The notes beneath the pieces are model-generated. The model saw only the letters and a program-made list of their open reading frames with translations. It had not been told where the DNA came from and did not search any database. The translations under genes were made by a program, and so were the position numbers. A stretch of DNA of 64,000 nucleotides from Verrucomicrobiia bacterium (GTDB lineage Bacteria > Verrucomicrobiota > Verrucomicrobiia > Limisphaerales > DASXHY01), in assembly GCA_035629175.1 (NCBI GenBank), contig DASPIL010000020.1:1-64000 (forward strand), read 5' to 3'. Positions 8,848-18,342 of this stretch are shown piece after piece (the stretch's first letter is position 1; every line of letters begins with the position of its first letter).

Positions 8848-9624
8848 ATGCAGGTGGCACTAACCATTGCCGGCTCTGATAGTGGCGGCGGCGCGGGGAT
8901 CCAGGCTGACCTGAAAACCTTCGCGGCGCTAGGCGTGCATGGGACGACGGCAATCACCTGCCTGACTGCGCAGAATCCTGCGGGCGTCGCCGCCGTCGAA
9001 GCCGCGTCACCTCACCTGGTGCATCAGCAGATGAAGGCGGTCTTCGCCGAACTGCCGCCTGCGGCTGTCAAGACAGGCATGCTGTTCTCTGCCGAAATCA
9101 TCAGAACCGTGGTGGAGTTCTTCCAATCAGGAGAACGTCCGCCGCTCGTGGTTGACCCAGTGATGGTCTCGACTTCAGGTGCGCGTCTGCTCCAGGAATC
9201 CGCAATTGAATTTCTGGTGGAGCGACTGCTTCCGCTTGCGACGCTCGTCACTCCGAACCTCGATGAAGCGCAACTCCTGGTCGAAGGCGAGCTGAAATCG
9301 ATTGAAGACCTGCGCGCGGCGGCACGGTTCATCTACGAGCGCTGTGGATGCGCGGTGCTGGTGAAAGGCGGTCACCTGCGCGGTGGCAAAGAGGCGGCGG
9401 ACATTTATTACGATGGGAAGACGGAACTCCTTCTTGCGGCGCCTTTCGTGCGGGGCGTCAGCACACACGGAACGGGGTGCACGTATTCCGCGGCGATCAC
9501 CGCCCACGTCGCGCGCGGTGCAAACCTGCCGACGGCGGTTCAACTCGCGAAGCAATACATAAGCGCCGCCATCGCACAGAGCCGCAAGGTGGCTCGGCAC
9601 TCAGTGCTCGACCACTGTGTTTGA
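8848..9624 (+). CDS. thiD: Hydroxymethylpyrimidine/phosphomethylpyrimidine kinase
   Basis: This 258-residue ribokinase-fold enzyme phosphorylates HMP and HMP-phosphate in thiamine pyrophosphate synthesis. The N-terminus [20 protein letters not shown] is the family hallmark, PVMVSTSG and LVTPNLDEA follow in the middle, and the C-terminal [12 protein letters not shown] holds the catalytic Asp/Gly anion-hole region with Cys in place of the usual neighbour. The start at 8848 gives the usual family length; an in-frame ATG at 8824 is a possible alternative. No other thiamine gene is adjacent. The gene ends 17 bases before the convergent GH51 gene. Confidence 0.93.
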   Translation: MQVALTIAGSDSGGGAGIQADLKTFAALGVHGTTAITCLTAQNPAGVAAVEAASPHLVHQQMKAVFAELPPAAVKTGMLFSAEIIRTVVEFFQSGERPPLVVDPVMVSTSGARLLQESAIEFLVERLLPLATLVTPNLDEAQLLVEGELKSIEDLRAAARFIYERCGCAVLVKGGHLRGGKEAADIYYDGKTELLLAAPFVRGVSTHGTGCTYSAAITAHVARGANLPTAVQLAKQYISAAIAQSRKVARHSVLDHCV

Positions 9625-9641
9625 CCGTTCGCCCGCCTCGC

Positions 9642-12128
9642 TCACCGCTCCGGAATGCGCAGCGTCGTGAGCGAAAACGGCTCAATCGTAAACGAGAACT
9701 GAGCTGATATCCCCGAAAGCCCCGAGGTCTTTGGAGCAACGTTTTCGGGGCGCTCCAATGTGTTCTCTGCTTCGAGGCTGGAATGCGCAAGCGTTGTAAC
9801 GGTTGCCTTCGATCCCAGCTTCCCGGCACCCGCCAACTCGATGGATACAGGCATGGCGGTGGCAAACGGGTTCACAAGTTGCATCACAACTTCGCGGGCG
9901 CGATTGTCCCGGCCGGCAACAGCGTAGAAGGACGCTGTTGATTTCGTGTTCACATCGTGCAGCAGCTTGCCGTCGAGGTAGGCTTTGATTCTTCTTGCAA
10001 TCGCTTCTATGCGGATGTCATACCAGCGGTTGTTGTCGATTCTCCCCTGCACGCGCTGTTCCGTGACCGAGTCGCCCTGCAGGCCGTGCTCCGTGTTGCG
10101 CCAGCCGCCGAGGTTCCACCACGTGGGATTCTCAATGCCCGGTGTCTGGAAGAGGATCAGGAATCCCTCGTCGCCACCGACCTTTCGTGCCTTCAACGTC
10201 AACGTATAATCCTTCCACGAAGGATCTCCGACAACTGCACGGATGTCCTCGCCGCCCGCGCGCTGGCGAAGCACTCCATCCGCGGCGACCCAATCGCCGC
10301 CGGACGTTTGCCATCCATCAAGTCCGCGGCTGAAATCGCCCTCAAACAAAATGCGCCCGTCCGCTGCCGTCACCTTGATGTCCTTGTACTCCGCCTGCGT
10401 GTTCCACGTTCCCACACCGATCATCCCCGCGGGCGCACTTTCCAACGTTGGCGCTTCGAGCGTGACGGGCAGGACGACATCGGGAAGGTTGCGTCCGAAT
10501 TGCGCCTGCACATGATAGGACGGCGTCAGTGCGAGCCGGGAGTTGTCGAACCAGATCAAGTTCGGGTGCCATTGCGAGCGGCCGATCTTCCCGAGCAACG
10601 GAGCATACGACGCCATGATTACGACATCGGAATTCTTCAACAACCCTGTCATGTAAGCCGCCTCAGCGAGACCCGCGCGAAGATTGTTGCGCTTCGCCCT
10701 GCCGTCGTGCGCTGCGAATTCACCGACAAAGATCTTTGGGCCGTTGCGATCGAAGTTCGCATAACGATCCACGTTGTTGAACAGCCAGGTGGGTGGAACG
10801 TAGTAGTGTTCATCAACCACATCCGCAGGCGTGCCCGTGCGGAACTTCTCCCACGCGAAATGCCAATGCTGATCGCTCGCAGCCGGGCCGGAACTGCTGA
10901 TGATCTGAATCTCCGGATATTTGTCGCGGATGGCTTTGTGAAATAGTTGATAGCGATCGAAGTAAACCTGCTGCCATTGCTCGTTGCCCACGGCGAGATG
11001 CTTCATGTGGAACGGCTTCGCATGGCCCATGGCTGCGCGGCGGGCGCCCCACGGGCTGGACGCCGGGCCGTTCGCAAATTCAATCAAATCGAGCGCGTCC
11101 TGAATCCACGGCCCAAGCTCATCCATGGGCACCACTGGACCTCGCCGGGCCTGGCAGCTCATGCCGCAATTCACCACAGGCACAGGCTCCGCTCCAATGT
11201 CTTCACAGAATTGAAAATACTCAAAGAACCCCAACCCGAACGTTTGGTGATACTGCGGCGACTGGCCGTTCTGCCAAAGGTTATAGTTCTGCTTGCGCTC
11301 AGCAACGTCGCCAATCGTGTCCTTCCATCGATACGCATTCTCACAATCGCGTCCTTCCACGATGCAGCCGCCCGGGAAGCGCAGGAACCCGGGCTTCAGG
11401 TCCGCAAACGCCTGGGCGAGGTCAGGCCGCAGCCCGTTCTCTCTGTTCTTGAACGTCTTTTGGGGAAACAGCGAGACCATGTCGATATCAACCGTTCCGG
11501 GGCGCGTCGTCGCAACTGCAATGCGCGCGCTCGTGACATCCCGATTGCCGGTGAACTTCACTTCGTATTTTTTCCAGGCCGTGGTGAGTTCCTTGATCGT
11601 TTGTTTCGTCAGAATTTCCCCCGCCGAATCCTCAAGCCAGACCTGCAGGCCGTTGGAGTCTCCGGCGCGAATGCGCGCGTAAACGCTGAAGCGATAGCCG
11701 TCGCCATCGCGGATCACGATCCCATCAAACCCGGCATTCGCCGCGCCGAAACCCGCGCGCGCCGCGTGCAGACGAAGGAATGCCGGGTTGTTTGCGTTGA
11801 GCGGCATCTCGGATTCCACCGTCAGCCGGCCCTTCGCGCCATCCTTCGTCGATTCGAACCATGAATACATCGGATTGGCGTGTTCGAAGGAACGGTTCTG
11901 CACCAGTTCGGCGTAAAGTCCGCCATCGGCAGCGTAGTTGATGTCCTCGAAAAACAACCCGTGCATGGTGCGCGCCACGGGCTTTCCCGGCTCATCCAGA
12001 CGCACCGTCAGACGCACGGAATTGTTGGTGTCCGCTCCGCAGGTTGTTGCAATTGTCGAAAGGAGGGCAACGACACGGAGAACAGGATTCGCAAAAGTGT
12101 GCAGCATTCGGGGTTCAGGTCGGATCAT
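9642..12128 (-). CDS. Alpha-L-arabinofuranosidase, GH51 (copy A)
   Basis: An 828-residue secreted exo-enzyme predicted to release arabinofuranose from arabinan or arabinoxylan. It has a signal peptide (hydrophobic run after MLHTFANPVLR, ending near TTCGA). An N-terminal carbohydrate-binding-like beta-sandwich begins at HGLFFEDINYAADGGLYAEL. The (beta/alpha)8 core has FLRFPGGCIVEGRD and the acid/base Glu in KHLAVGNEQW; a nucleophile-region Glu is in IFVGEFAAHD. A concanavalin-like insert (about 670-790, from DFSRGLDGW) splits the C-terminal beta-sandwich. The start at 12128 is one of two candidates; ATG 12107 gives a shorter leader. It follows the GH43 gene by 19 bases and is a paralogue of the GH51 at 13278-15779. 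Confidence 0.9.
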   Translation of the reverse strand: MIRPEPRMLHTFANPVLRVVALLSTIATTCGADTNNSVRLTVRLDEPGKPVARTMHGLFFEDINYAADGGLYAELVQNRSFEHANPMYSWFESTKDGAKGRLTVESEMPLNANNPAFLRLHAARAGFGAANAGFDGIVIRDGDGYRFSVYARIRAGDSNGLQVWLEDSAGEILTKQTIKELTTAWKKYEVKFTGNRDVTSARIAVATTRPGTVDIDMVSLFPQKTFKNRENGLRPDLAQAFADLKPGFLRFPGGCIVEGRDCENAYRWKDTIGDVAERKQNYNLWQNGQSPQYHQTFGLGFFEYFQFCEDIGAEPVPVVNCGMSCQARRGPVVPMDELGPWIQDALDLIEFANGPASSPWGARRAAMGHAKPFHMKHLAVGNEQWQQVYFDRYQLFHKAIRDKYPEIQIISSSGPAASDQHWHFAWEKFRTGTPADVVDEHYYVPPTWLFNNVDRYANFDRNGPKIFVGEFAAHDGRAKRNNLRAGLAEAAYMTGLLKNSDVVIMASYAPLLGKIGRSQWHPNLIWFDNSRLALTPSYHVQAQFGRNLPDVVLPVTLEAPTLESAPAGMIGVGTWNTQAEYKDIKVTAADGRILFEGDFSRGLDGWQTSGGDWVAADGVLRQRAGGEDIRAVVGDPSWKDYTLTLKARKVGGDEGFLILFQTPGIENPTWWNLGGWRNTEHGLQGDSVTEQRVQGRIDNNRWYDIRIEAIARRIKAYLDGKLLHDVNTKSTASFYAVAGRDNRAREVVMQLVNPFATAMPVSIELAGAGKLGSKATVTTLAHSSLEAENTLERPENVAPKTSGLSGISAQFSFTIEPFSLTTLRIPER

Positions 12129-12147
12129 AGAATCGGGAGGACAACGC

Positions 12148-13263
12148 TCACGGGTTTGCAGATTCCACGCTGGCGGACGGGGCGGTGAACTGCACTCGCG
12201 GCCAGCCATCCACCCACTGCAAGGGATGCAGCGAAAATGTGGGCGCGCCGCGGCGCGAGCCATCGTAATAATGGCATCCAAACCAATGGGTGCCATTCTC
12301 AACAAAAATGCCTGCGTGACCCGGCCCAATGAACTGGTCCGCCGTCTTCAGCACCAGGGTGCCACCGCCATCAGCGAGGTCCTTGCCGTCCGCGTCAACA
12401 TACGGACCAGTGATCCGATCGCTTTTCCCAACGCGGATTTCATAGGTACTGTTGACGCCGCGGCAGCAAATTCCCCAGTTCACAAACAGGTAATAGGCAT
12501 CGCCGTGCCGATGAATGAAAGGCGCCTCTATCTCCGAAGTGCGCGCGAGTGAATACAGCGCGGAATCGGGCGCGATCCGCTTTCCTGTCTTTGGATCCAA
12601 TTCGATCATTTTGATTCCGCTCCAAAACGACCCGAACGACATCCACACTTTTCCATCTTTGTCCTGGATCAATGCGGGATCAATGGCGTTGAAGCGATTC
12701 GTTGAAAACGAGCGCATCACGACGCCGCGATCGGACCATTTGAACGATGGATCATCAGGGTCAAGCGCAGGATTCGTTGCGAGGGCGATCACCGAGTGAT
12801 TCTTGCCGAAGCTGGAAACCGAATAGTAGAGGTGATACTCGCCGTTGAGATGGATGATGTCGGGCGCCCAGAAATGCGAATTGCGATTCTCGGGAACTTC
12901 GCTGCTCACCCACTCAGGCGGATCGGTAAACACCCGCGGACCGGGCAGCCAGTTCACGAGGTTCGTGGAGTAATATGACATCACGCCGCGTCCCGTGTGA
13001 AACACCCAATAGCGATCCTTGTCCTTGATGATTGTCGAAGGATCGTGGGCTCGCACGCGGCGGCTGTCCGTCGCGAATTGGCGTCCGGCCGGATTCGAAT
13101 TGGCCGACGGCGCGTTCGACGCAGTTTGAGCTGACGCGGAAGCCGCGAACACAAGTGCTGCGATGGTTGCAATCCGAAACGATTGCTCGACCGCCACACA
13201 CAAGCTCCGCACGTAATGGATCTTCAAGGAAGGCATCGAGCCAATCAGACGAGACGCATGCAT
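12148..13263 (-). CDS. GH43 arabinan endo-1,5-alpha-L-arabinosidase-like (copy A)
   Basis: A 371-residue secreted five-bladed propeller hydrolase predicted to cut linear arabinan. It has a signal peptide ending near ASASAQ. Catalytic residues expected for GH43 are visible: Asp base in RAHDPSTII, Asp pKa modulator in NAIDPALIQD, and the acid Glu in SEIEAPFI. The paired-Cys motif GICCRGVNSTYEIRVG and the FIGPGHAGI segment are typical of arabinanases. A later ATG at 13236 (MPSLK) would give a tighter signal peptide. The gene sits between the two GH51 genes, 14 bases downstream of GH51 copy B, and is probably in the same transcript. Confidence 0.88.
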   Translation of the reverse strand: MHASRLIGSMPSLKIHYVRSLCVAVEQSFRIATIAALVFAASASAQTASNAPSANSNPAGRQFATDSRRVRAHDPSTIIKDKDRYWVFHTGRGVMSYYSTNLVNWLPGPRVFTDPPEWVSSEVPENRNSHFWAPDIIHLNGEYHLYYSVSSFGKNHSVIALATNPALDPDDPSFKWSDRGVVMRSFSTNRFNAIDPALIQDKDGKVWMSFGSFWSGIKMIELDPKTGKRIAPDSALYSLARTSEIEAPFIHRHGDAYYLFVNWGICCRGVNSTYEIRVGKSDRITGPYVDADGKDLADGGGTLVLKTADQFIGPGHAGIFVENGTHWFGCHYYDGSRRGAPTFSLHPLQWVDGWPRVQFTAPSASVESANP

Positions 13264-13277
13264 TCAAGTTACAGCGG

Positions 13278-15779
13278 CTAGCGCACCGGGATGCGTATCA
13301 CCGATAACGAACGAGCGGGGCTGTCGTAACGAAATCTTGGCCCGTTCACAGTCACCGACGCGGTTCTCGGCGCAATGCGATTCGGCTCGTCCAGGGTGTT
13401 TACTGCGTCACCCGACTCGCCCGTCAAAACGGTCGCCCGCGCACCCGCGCGCACCTGCGCCAGGCCGTCGAGATGGACCTGCAAGGGGTTCACCTGTTCC
13501 CCCGGATTGACAACCTTCAGGATGATATCGCCGGCTTTCTCGTCCCGGGTGGCACTCGCGTACAGCCTCTGCGTCTTGACTGGCGGGAGCTCAATGCTGT
13601 GAACGAGTGAGTCATCGAGGAAGCAATCCACCTGCGAACCTTTCAGCTGAACACGAATGTCGTACCAGCGATCGGGTTCAATCGAACCTGGAACCTGAGC
13701 CTTCAAGTGATCCTGCTGGCCGAGGCGGTGTTGCAGGCTGTGAAAGCGGTTTCCAAAACTCCCCAGGTTCCAGACGATGCAGTTTTCGCTGTCAACCTGG
13801 CGGACCGTGATGAGAAATCCTTCCGCGCCGCGGTTTTTCCTGGCCTGCACGTTCAGCGTGTAATCCCGCCAATCTGTTTTGCCCGCGGAAATCGCGGCGG
13901 GCGCGCGAGTTTCAGTCTGCTGCAGGACGCCATCGCGAACCCGCCATTGTCCGCGGTTTGTAGACCAGCCCGCCGTGTCGTCAGAAAAATCAGATTTAAG
14001 AAGTGTATCTCCGTTCGCGGTGACCGCGAGATTCCGAAACTCAGCCGCAGTGTTGAACGTGCCGAGTGCGATCCCCCCCACGGGGTTTGAGTTCACATCG
14101 ACACCCACCAACTTCACTGGCAACACCATCTCGCCCCGATTCACGCTGAACAACTGCTGCACGTAATAATTGGGCGTCGGCTGCACGCGCAGATTGTCCG
14201 CCCAAATCAAATTGGGCGTCCATTGCCATGCATCCACATGGCCGAACAACGGAGCGTAGGAAGACATGGTCACCACATCCGCATTCCGCTCAAGGCCCGT
14301 CATGTACGCAGCTTCCGCGATCGCACATTCAAGATTGTTCCTGTTGTCGGGACTCACGATGGCAACACTTTGTCCTGCGTATTCACCCATGAAAATTTTC
14401 GGTCCGTTGCGGTCGTAATTGTCGTAGCGGTTTGCATTCGCCAGGAACCAGATCGGATTGCCGTAGCAATGCTCGTCAATGATGTCGACCTTCAGTTCAG
14501 CGAGCTTCGGCGCCAGGTAAACGTAGCGATCATCGGCGGGCGACGGGCCTGCTCCGGCAATGAGTTGGATTTGGGGATACTTGGCCTTGATCGCCTTTGC
14601 GAAGATGGGATACCGCTCGACAAATTGCGGGCCCCATTGTTCGTTGCCGATGCCTAGCATCTTGAGATTAAAAGGTTCAGGATGTCCCATGGCCGCACGC
14701 TTTGCACCCCACGTGCTGGTAACCGGGCCGTTCGCGAACTCGATCAGATCCAGCGCGTCCTGAACGTACGGATCGAGTTGATCGAGGGGGACGAGTTGCC
14801 CCGTGTTGAACTGGCAGGCCATGCCGCAATTGAGGATGGGCATCGGCTCCGCGCCAATGTCTTCGGCAACCTGGAAGAACTCGAAGAAGCCCAGCCCGAA
14901 CGACTGGAAATAATCGGGTGTGGGACGATGCCGAAATTCATAGTTCCAACGATTGATGATCAATTTGCGTTCCTCCACGGGCCCGATCGTGGTCTTCCAC
15001 TGGTATCGCTTTTCGAGGTCGCTGCCTTCAACAATGCAGCCGCCGGGGAATCGCAGGAAACTGGGCTTGAGGTCCGCAAGCATCTGAACCATGTCGGCAC
15101 GCAGTCCGTTTTTGCGGCCCTTCCAGGTCTTCTGCGGAAATAATGAGACCATGTCGAAATCCACAGCGCCGCCGCCGTCCACGGTCACGATGAGATGTCC
15201 CTTTTGGACGGTGGAATTCGGCGTCAGCACCACAGTTTGCCTGGACCACGCGTTCGTCGCAGCCGCCAGTTGCGCGGAAGCGACCACCTTGCCATTTTCG
15301 TCTGCGAGTTCGACGCGAATCGCCGGAGCATTGCTCACCGCCCGAATCTGCGCTGAAAAATCATAGGCATCCCCCTGTTTTAGGCCGATGCCGCGGAATC
15401 CCTCGTTCGCTATTGAGGCGCGACCGCCCGAGGGGATCAGCCGCAGGTAATGGGGATTTGCCGCTGAAAAAGGATTAGTGTCCTGGATTTCAGCTGATCC
15501 ACTTATCTTGCGCCAGGCCATCATGCTGTCCGGAAATTCAAACGAGCGATTCTTCACCAGCTCCGCATAAAGGCCGCCGTCGGCGCCGAAATTGATGTCC
15601 TCGAAAAACACTCCGTACATCGTCTCGCTGATCCGTGCGCCTGGACGGTCAACACTAACCGTGAGTGTGGGAACATCGGCTGCGGTTGCGTGCGGAAGAC
15701 CAACCGCAACCGCAATGGCTGCCATGAACAGCTTGGGGTAGTTCATCATAGGGTCTGGAATCAATGTCGGATGGTTCAT
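13278..15779 (-). CDS. Alpha-L-arabinofuranosidase, GH51 (copy B)
   Basis: An 833-residue paralogue of the GH51 at 9642-12128 with the same plan: signal peptide, N-terminal sandwich from GVFFEDINFGADGGLYAEL, TIM-barrel core with FLRFPGGCIVEGSD and LGIGNEQW, and a C-terminal concanavalin-like insert beginning at DFSDDTAGW. The start chosen at 15779 forms an ATGA overlap with the stop of the upstream GH43 gene, suggesting translational coupling. ATGs at 15749 and 15746 give a more compact signal peptide (MNYPKLFMAAIAVAVG) and are possible alternatives. Predicted to remove arabinose side chains and finish oligosaccharides produced by the neighbouring GH43 enzymes. Confidence 0.9.
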   Translation of the reverse strand: MNHPTLIPDPMMNYPKLFMAAIAVAVGLPHATAADVPTLTVSVDRPGARISETMYGVFFEDINFGADGGLYAELVKNRSFEFPDSMMAWRKISGSAEIQDTNPFSAANPHYLRLIPSGGRASIANEGFRGIGLKQGDAYDFSAQIRAVSNAPAIRVELADENGKVVASAQLAAATNAWSRQTVVLTPNSTVQKGHLIVTVDGGGAVDFDMVSLFPQKTWKGRKNGLRADMVQMLADLKPSFLRFPGGCIVEGSDLEKRYQWKTTIGPVEERKLIINRWNYEFRHRPTPDYFQSFGLGFFEFFQVAEDIGAEPMPILNCGMACQFNTGQLVPLDQLDPYVQDALDLIEFANGPVTSTWGAKRAAMGHPEPFNLKMLGIGNEQWGPQFVERYPIFAKAIKAKYPQIQLIAGAGPSPADDRYVYLAPKLAELKVDIIDEHCYGNPIWFLANANRYDNYDRNGPKIFMGEYAGQSVAIVSPDNRNNLECAIAEAAYMTGLERNADVVTMSSYAPLFGHVDAWQWTPNLIWADNLRVQPTPNYYVQQLFSVNRGEMVLPVKLVGVDVNSNPVGGIALGTFNTAAEFRNLAVTANGDTLLKSDFSDDTAGWSTNRGQWRVRDGVLQQTETRAPAAISAGKTDWRDYTLNVQARKNRGAEGFLITVRQVDSENCIVWNLGSFGNRFHSLQHRLGQQDHLKAQVPGSIEPDRWYDIRVQLKGSQVDCFLDDSLVHSIELPPVKTQRLYASATRDEKAGDIILKVVNPGEQVNPLQVHLDGLAQVRAGARATVLTGESGDAVNTLDEPNRIAPRTASVTVNGPRFRYDSPARSLSVIRIPVR

Positions 15780-18208
15780 CGTTTCAATCGGAAATATTGC
15801 GAATCGGGGGCAACCGGCAGGTTCACGCGCCATTCATCGTTCACCAGCGTTGGCTGTCCTCCCACAGGCTGCCAATCGCCATTAACCGCCGCCGCCGATT
15901 CCAGCGCAAACCCTATACCATGGGAAGCCCATGCGAGTTCGAAGGCGCTTTCTTCATTCGAGAGTGTCAGTAGAAGGGGCAGCGCCAGAGTATCGGGACC
16001 CGCCGCGAAGTTCGCAGCGACCTCATCGGGCGTGAGGCGGCCGTCATACAAACGGAATTCATCAATGTCGCCATCGAGCCAGCCATCAGCGCTGAAAAGG
16101 GAACGGCCAATGAAACCCCACGTTCCATTGACGCCCGTGAGCGGCGGCAGGTTCGCCGGCTGGGTGACCTGCAATACTCCATTCGTGTAAGTCGACACCA
16201 CCCCGGCGGCTGGATCGAAAACACAGACCACATGAACTGTTCGGTTATCCAAAGGAACGGGCACATCCGCGGTGACGGTGCGCACGCTTGTGCTGATCTC
16301 CATGCGTTGCCCGCCACTGTTATTCTTGGCGCTGTAAAAGACGTAGTTTTGTCCGAGCGTTCCATTCACGCTGCCGAAATCGAACACTCGCGACCACGTG
16401 CCATTCACGTTGAAGCTGGCCCAAACTTCCGCCGTGAGCGCGCCCTGCACAGAAGCCAGTCCGCCTGGCAGCTGGACGAATGCTGAGGTTCCGGGAAGTC
16501 GCAACACTTCATTGGTAACCGAGGCATCACCCAATACCAACCCGTGCGCCATCCCAATCGAATCCCTGGCGTCCACCTTGAAACTATATCTATGCGCCAG
16601 GCCGGGTTGAGCCCAGGCGAGCTCCCGGATTTCATTTGACGAGAGTGCACGCCCAAACACTCGCAATGAATCGATCCTGCCATTGAAGCCGGGATCGTTG
16701 GTGAACTGGCTGGCCCCCAGGTAATTGCTGCGGGCAAAGAGCTGCCATGGACGAATGGCAATGTTGTTTCCCGTCGCAACTGGGTTCCCATTCAGGTAAA
16801 GCGATGCCCGCGTGCCATCCAGCGTCACGGCGACATGCGCCCATGAATTCGTGGGCAACGCCGCTGGCGCGTCGACAACCTGTTCCGCACCTCCATTGCG
16901 CAACGCAAGCCGCATGCGGCCATTGCCCGCTCGGGGCGTGAGAAACAGGTACTTGGTCGTGTTGCTGCCGAAGTCGAGAATGCGTTGCCAATCACTGCCG
17001 CCATTCCACTTGACCCAGGCTGCGAAGGTGTTCGCGTTCGGAATCGTCAGCGGCAGTGTCACTCGATTACTGCTGCCATCAAGGTGCAGCACGCCGCCGC
17101 GCCCGGGCACATTCTCGATTGTCGCGCCGTTTCGCAACGTGCCGTTGAACTGGCCGCGATGTTCGCGCCCATCCGCGTCGAAGGTGTAAAATGCCGACCA
17201 ATCGTTTGTCAGAACCGGCCATCCATCCGACCCCCAACGCAATTGCGCGATGCCGAATCGCGCCGTGCCGCCGCCACTGGTGCCATCGTAGTAATGGTAA
17301 GTGAACCAGTTCGTTCCATTGTCATCCATGATGGATCCGTGTCCGGGGCCGATGAATCTACCTGTTGTCTCGAGGAACATTGTTCCCCCGCCAGTCAGCA
17401 TGGTTGCGCCATTCTTCGCGATATAGGGTCCTGTGACATTCGCGCTGCGGCCTACACGAATGTTATAGCTGCTGTTCACGCCTGAGCAGCACCCGCCGAA
17501 ATTCAGGAACAACCAGTAGTAACCTCCCCGCTGGTACACGCTGGCACCTTCAGTGGTATTGCTGAAAAAGTTCGGTCCGTTGTTGGCAATGCGCGTGATC
17601 GGAGAGGTCGGTGTGATCCGCTTGCCTGTTGTCGGATCCAGTTGCATCACAAGGATCCCGTCCGAGTAGGATCCAAACACCATCCAGATCGTTCCGTTGG
17701 TGTCCTGAAGAATACTGGGGTCGATGCAGTTGTAGGCCGTGAGGTCCGTATCGGGACCCGCCTCCCATGTGGCATCCGACTGCACCACTTTGCCGTGATC
17801 CGTCCAAACGGGCGAAATAAGGGAAGGCGTCGTCACCAATCCAATCGCAGAGTCGATAGTGCCCCAGGACGAAATTGAATAATACACATGGTAACGGCCG
17901 TTGAAATACGCAACATCCGGCGCCCAGATATTCCCGTCAAAATCAGGAACGGCGTTCGTCGTCCATGCGGGTGGCTGGCCCACCGGAAAAACGGTGCCTG
18001 CGGAATTCCAGGTGCGCAGGTCGGATGACCAGTTGATGCCAATACCCGGCGCGGTGCGAAAGAAATAGTAACGATTGCCGTCTTTGATCAATCGGGACGG
18101 ATCGTGGGCATTGAAGTTGCCTGAAAGCGGTTGGAACGCATGCCCCGCACCCTGCCCAAGAAACGCGAGTGCGAGATGCGCCATCAGGAGTTTACAGGTC
18201 AAATTCAC
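15776..18208 (-). CDS. GH43 arabinanase with two C-terminal LamG domains (copy B)
   Basis: About 810 residues. An N-terminal GH43 propeller is followed by two LamG/concanavalin-like domains (from about 360 and 570), which probably bind polysaccharide. GH43 residues are visible: NAHDPSRLI, NCIDPSILQD and the Glu in TTEGASVY, together with the arabinanase-type GGCCSGVNSSYNIRVG. The end of the protein (DSQYFRLKR) resembles that of the neighbouring LamG protein. No ATG lies upstream of the signal peptide: GTG at 18208 keeps a Lys before the hydrophobic stretch, ATG 18184 is a shorter alternative and TTG 18232 a longer one. A strong hairpin lies immediately upstream. Confidence 0.87.
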   Translation of the reverse strand: MNLTCKLLMAHLALAFLGQGAGHAFQPLSGNFNAHDPSRLIKDGNRYYFFRTAPGIGINWSSDLRTWNSAGTVFPVGQPPAWTTNAVPDFDGNIWAPDVAYFNGRYHVYYSISSWGTIDSAIGLVTTPSLISPVWTDHGKVVQSDATWEAGPDTDLTAYNCIDPSILQDTNGTIWMVFGSYSDGILVMQLDPTTGKRITPTSPITRIANNGPNFFSNTTEGASVYQRGGYYWLFLNFGGCCSGVNSSYNIRVGRSANVTGPYIAKNGATMLTGGGTMFLETTGRFIGPGHGSIMDDNGTNWFTYHYYDGTSGGGTARFGIAQLRWGSDGWPVLTNDWSAFYTFDADGREHRGQFNGTLRNGATIENVPGRGGVLHLDGSSNRVTLPLTIPNANTFAAWVKWNGGSDWQRILDFGSNTTKYLFLTPRAGNGRMRLALRNGGAEQVVDAPAALPTNSWAHVAVTLDGTRASLYLNGNPVATGNNIAIRPWQLFARSNYLGASQFTNDPGFNGRIDSLRVFGRALSSNEIRELAWAQPGLAHRYSFKVDARDSIGMAHGLVLGDASVTNEVLRLPGTSAFVQLPGGLASVQGALTAEVWASFNVNGTWSRVFDFGSVNGTLGQNYVFYSAKNNSGGQRMEISTSVRTVTADVPVPLDNRTVHVVCVFDPAAGVVSTYTNGVLQVTQPANLPPLTGVNGTWGFIGRSLFSADGWLDGDIDEFRLYDGRLTPDEVAANFAAGPDTLALPLLLTLSNEESAFELAWASHGIGFALESAAAVNGDWQPVGGQPTLVNDEWRVNLPVAPDSQYFRLKR

Positions 18209-18230
18209 ATTGAACGTTGCTTCAGCCAGC

Positions 18231-18262
18231 AAACAAAAAGGGCGCGTCGATCTGGACGCGCC
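18231..18262 (-). terminator. Rho-independent terminator-like hairpin before GH43
   Basis: An 8-bp stem GGCGCGTC/GACGCGCC (18241-18262) is followed, reading on the minus strand, by CTTTTTGTTT. It sits between the LamG gene and GH43 copy B, so it could terminate the LamG transcript or attenuate readthrough into the hydrolase genes. Confidence 0.65.
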
Positions 18263-18304
18263 TGTGTCAATCGAGTCTCAGCAGCATTCTCCAACGATTA
18301 AACG

Positions 18305-18332
18305 GCGGGCCTCTCCTGCGAGAGAGGCCCGC
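18305..18332 (-). terminator. 11-bp hairpin just after the LamG gene
   Basis: A perfect 11-bp stem GCGGGCCTCTC/GAGAGGCCCGC with a 6-base loop lies 10 bases after the LamG stop codon. On the plus strand it is followed by a run of six Ts; on the minus strand only by a weak T-poor tract. Together with the next hairpin it forms a double barrier. Confidence 0.6.
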
Positions 18333-18342
18333 GCTGAATTTT

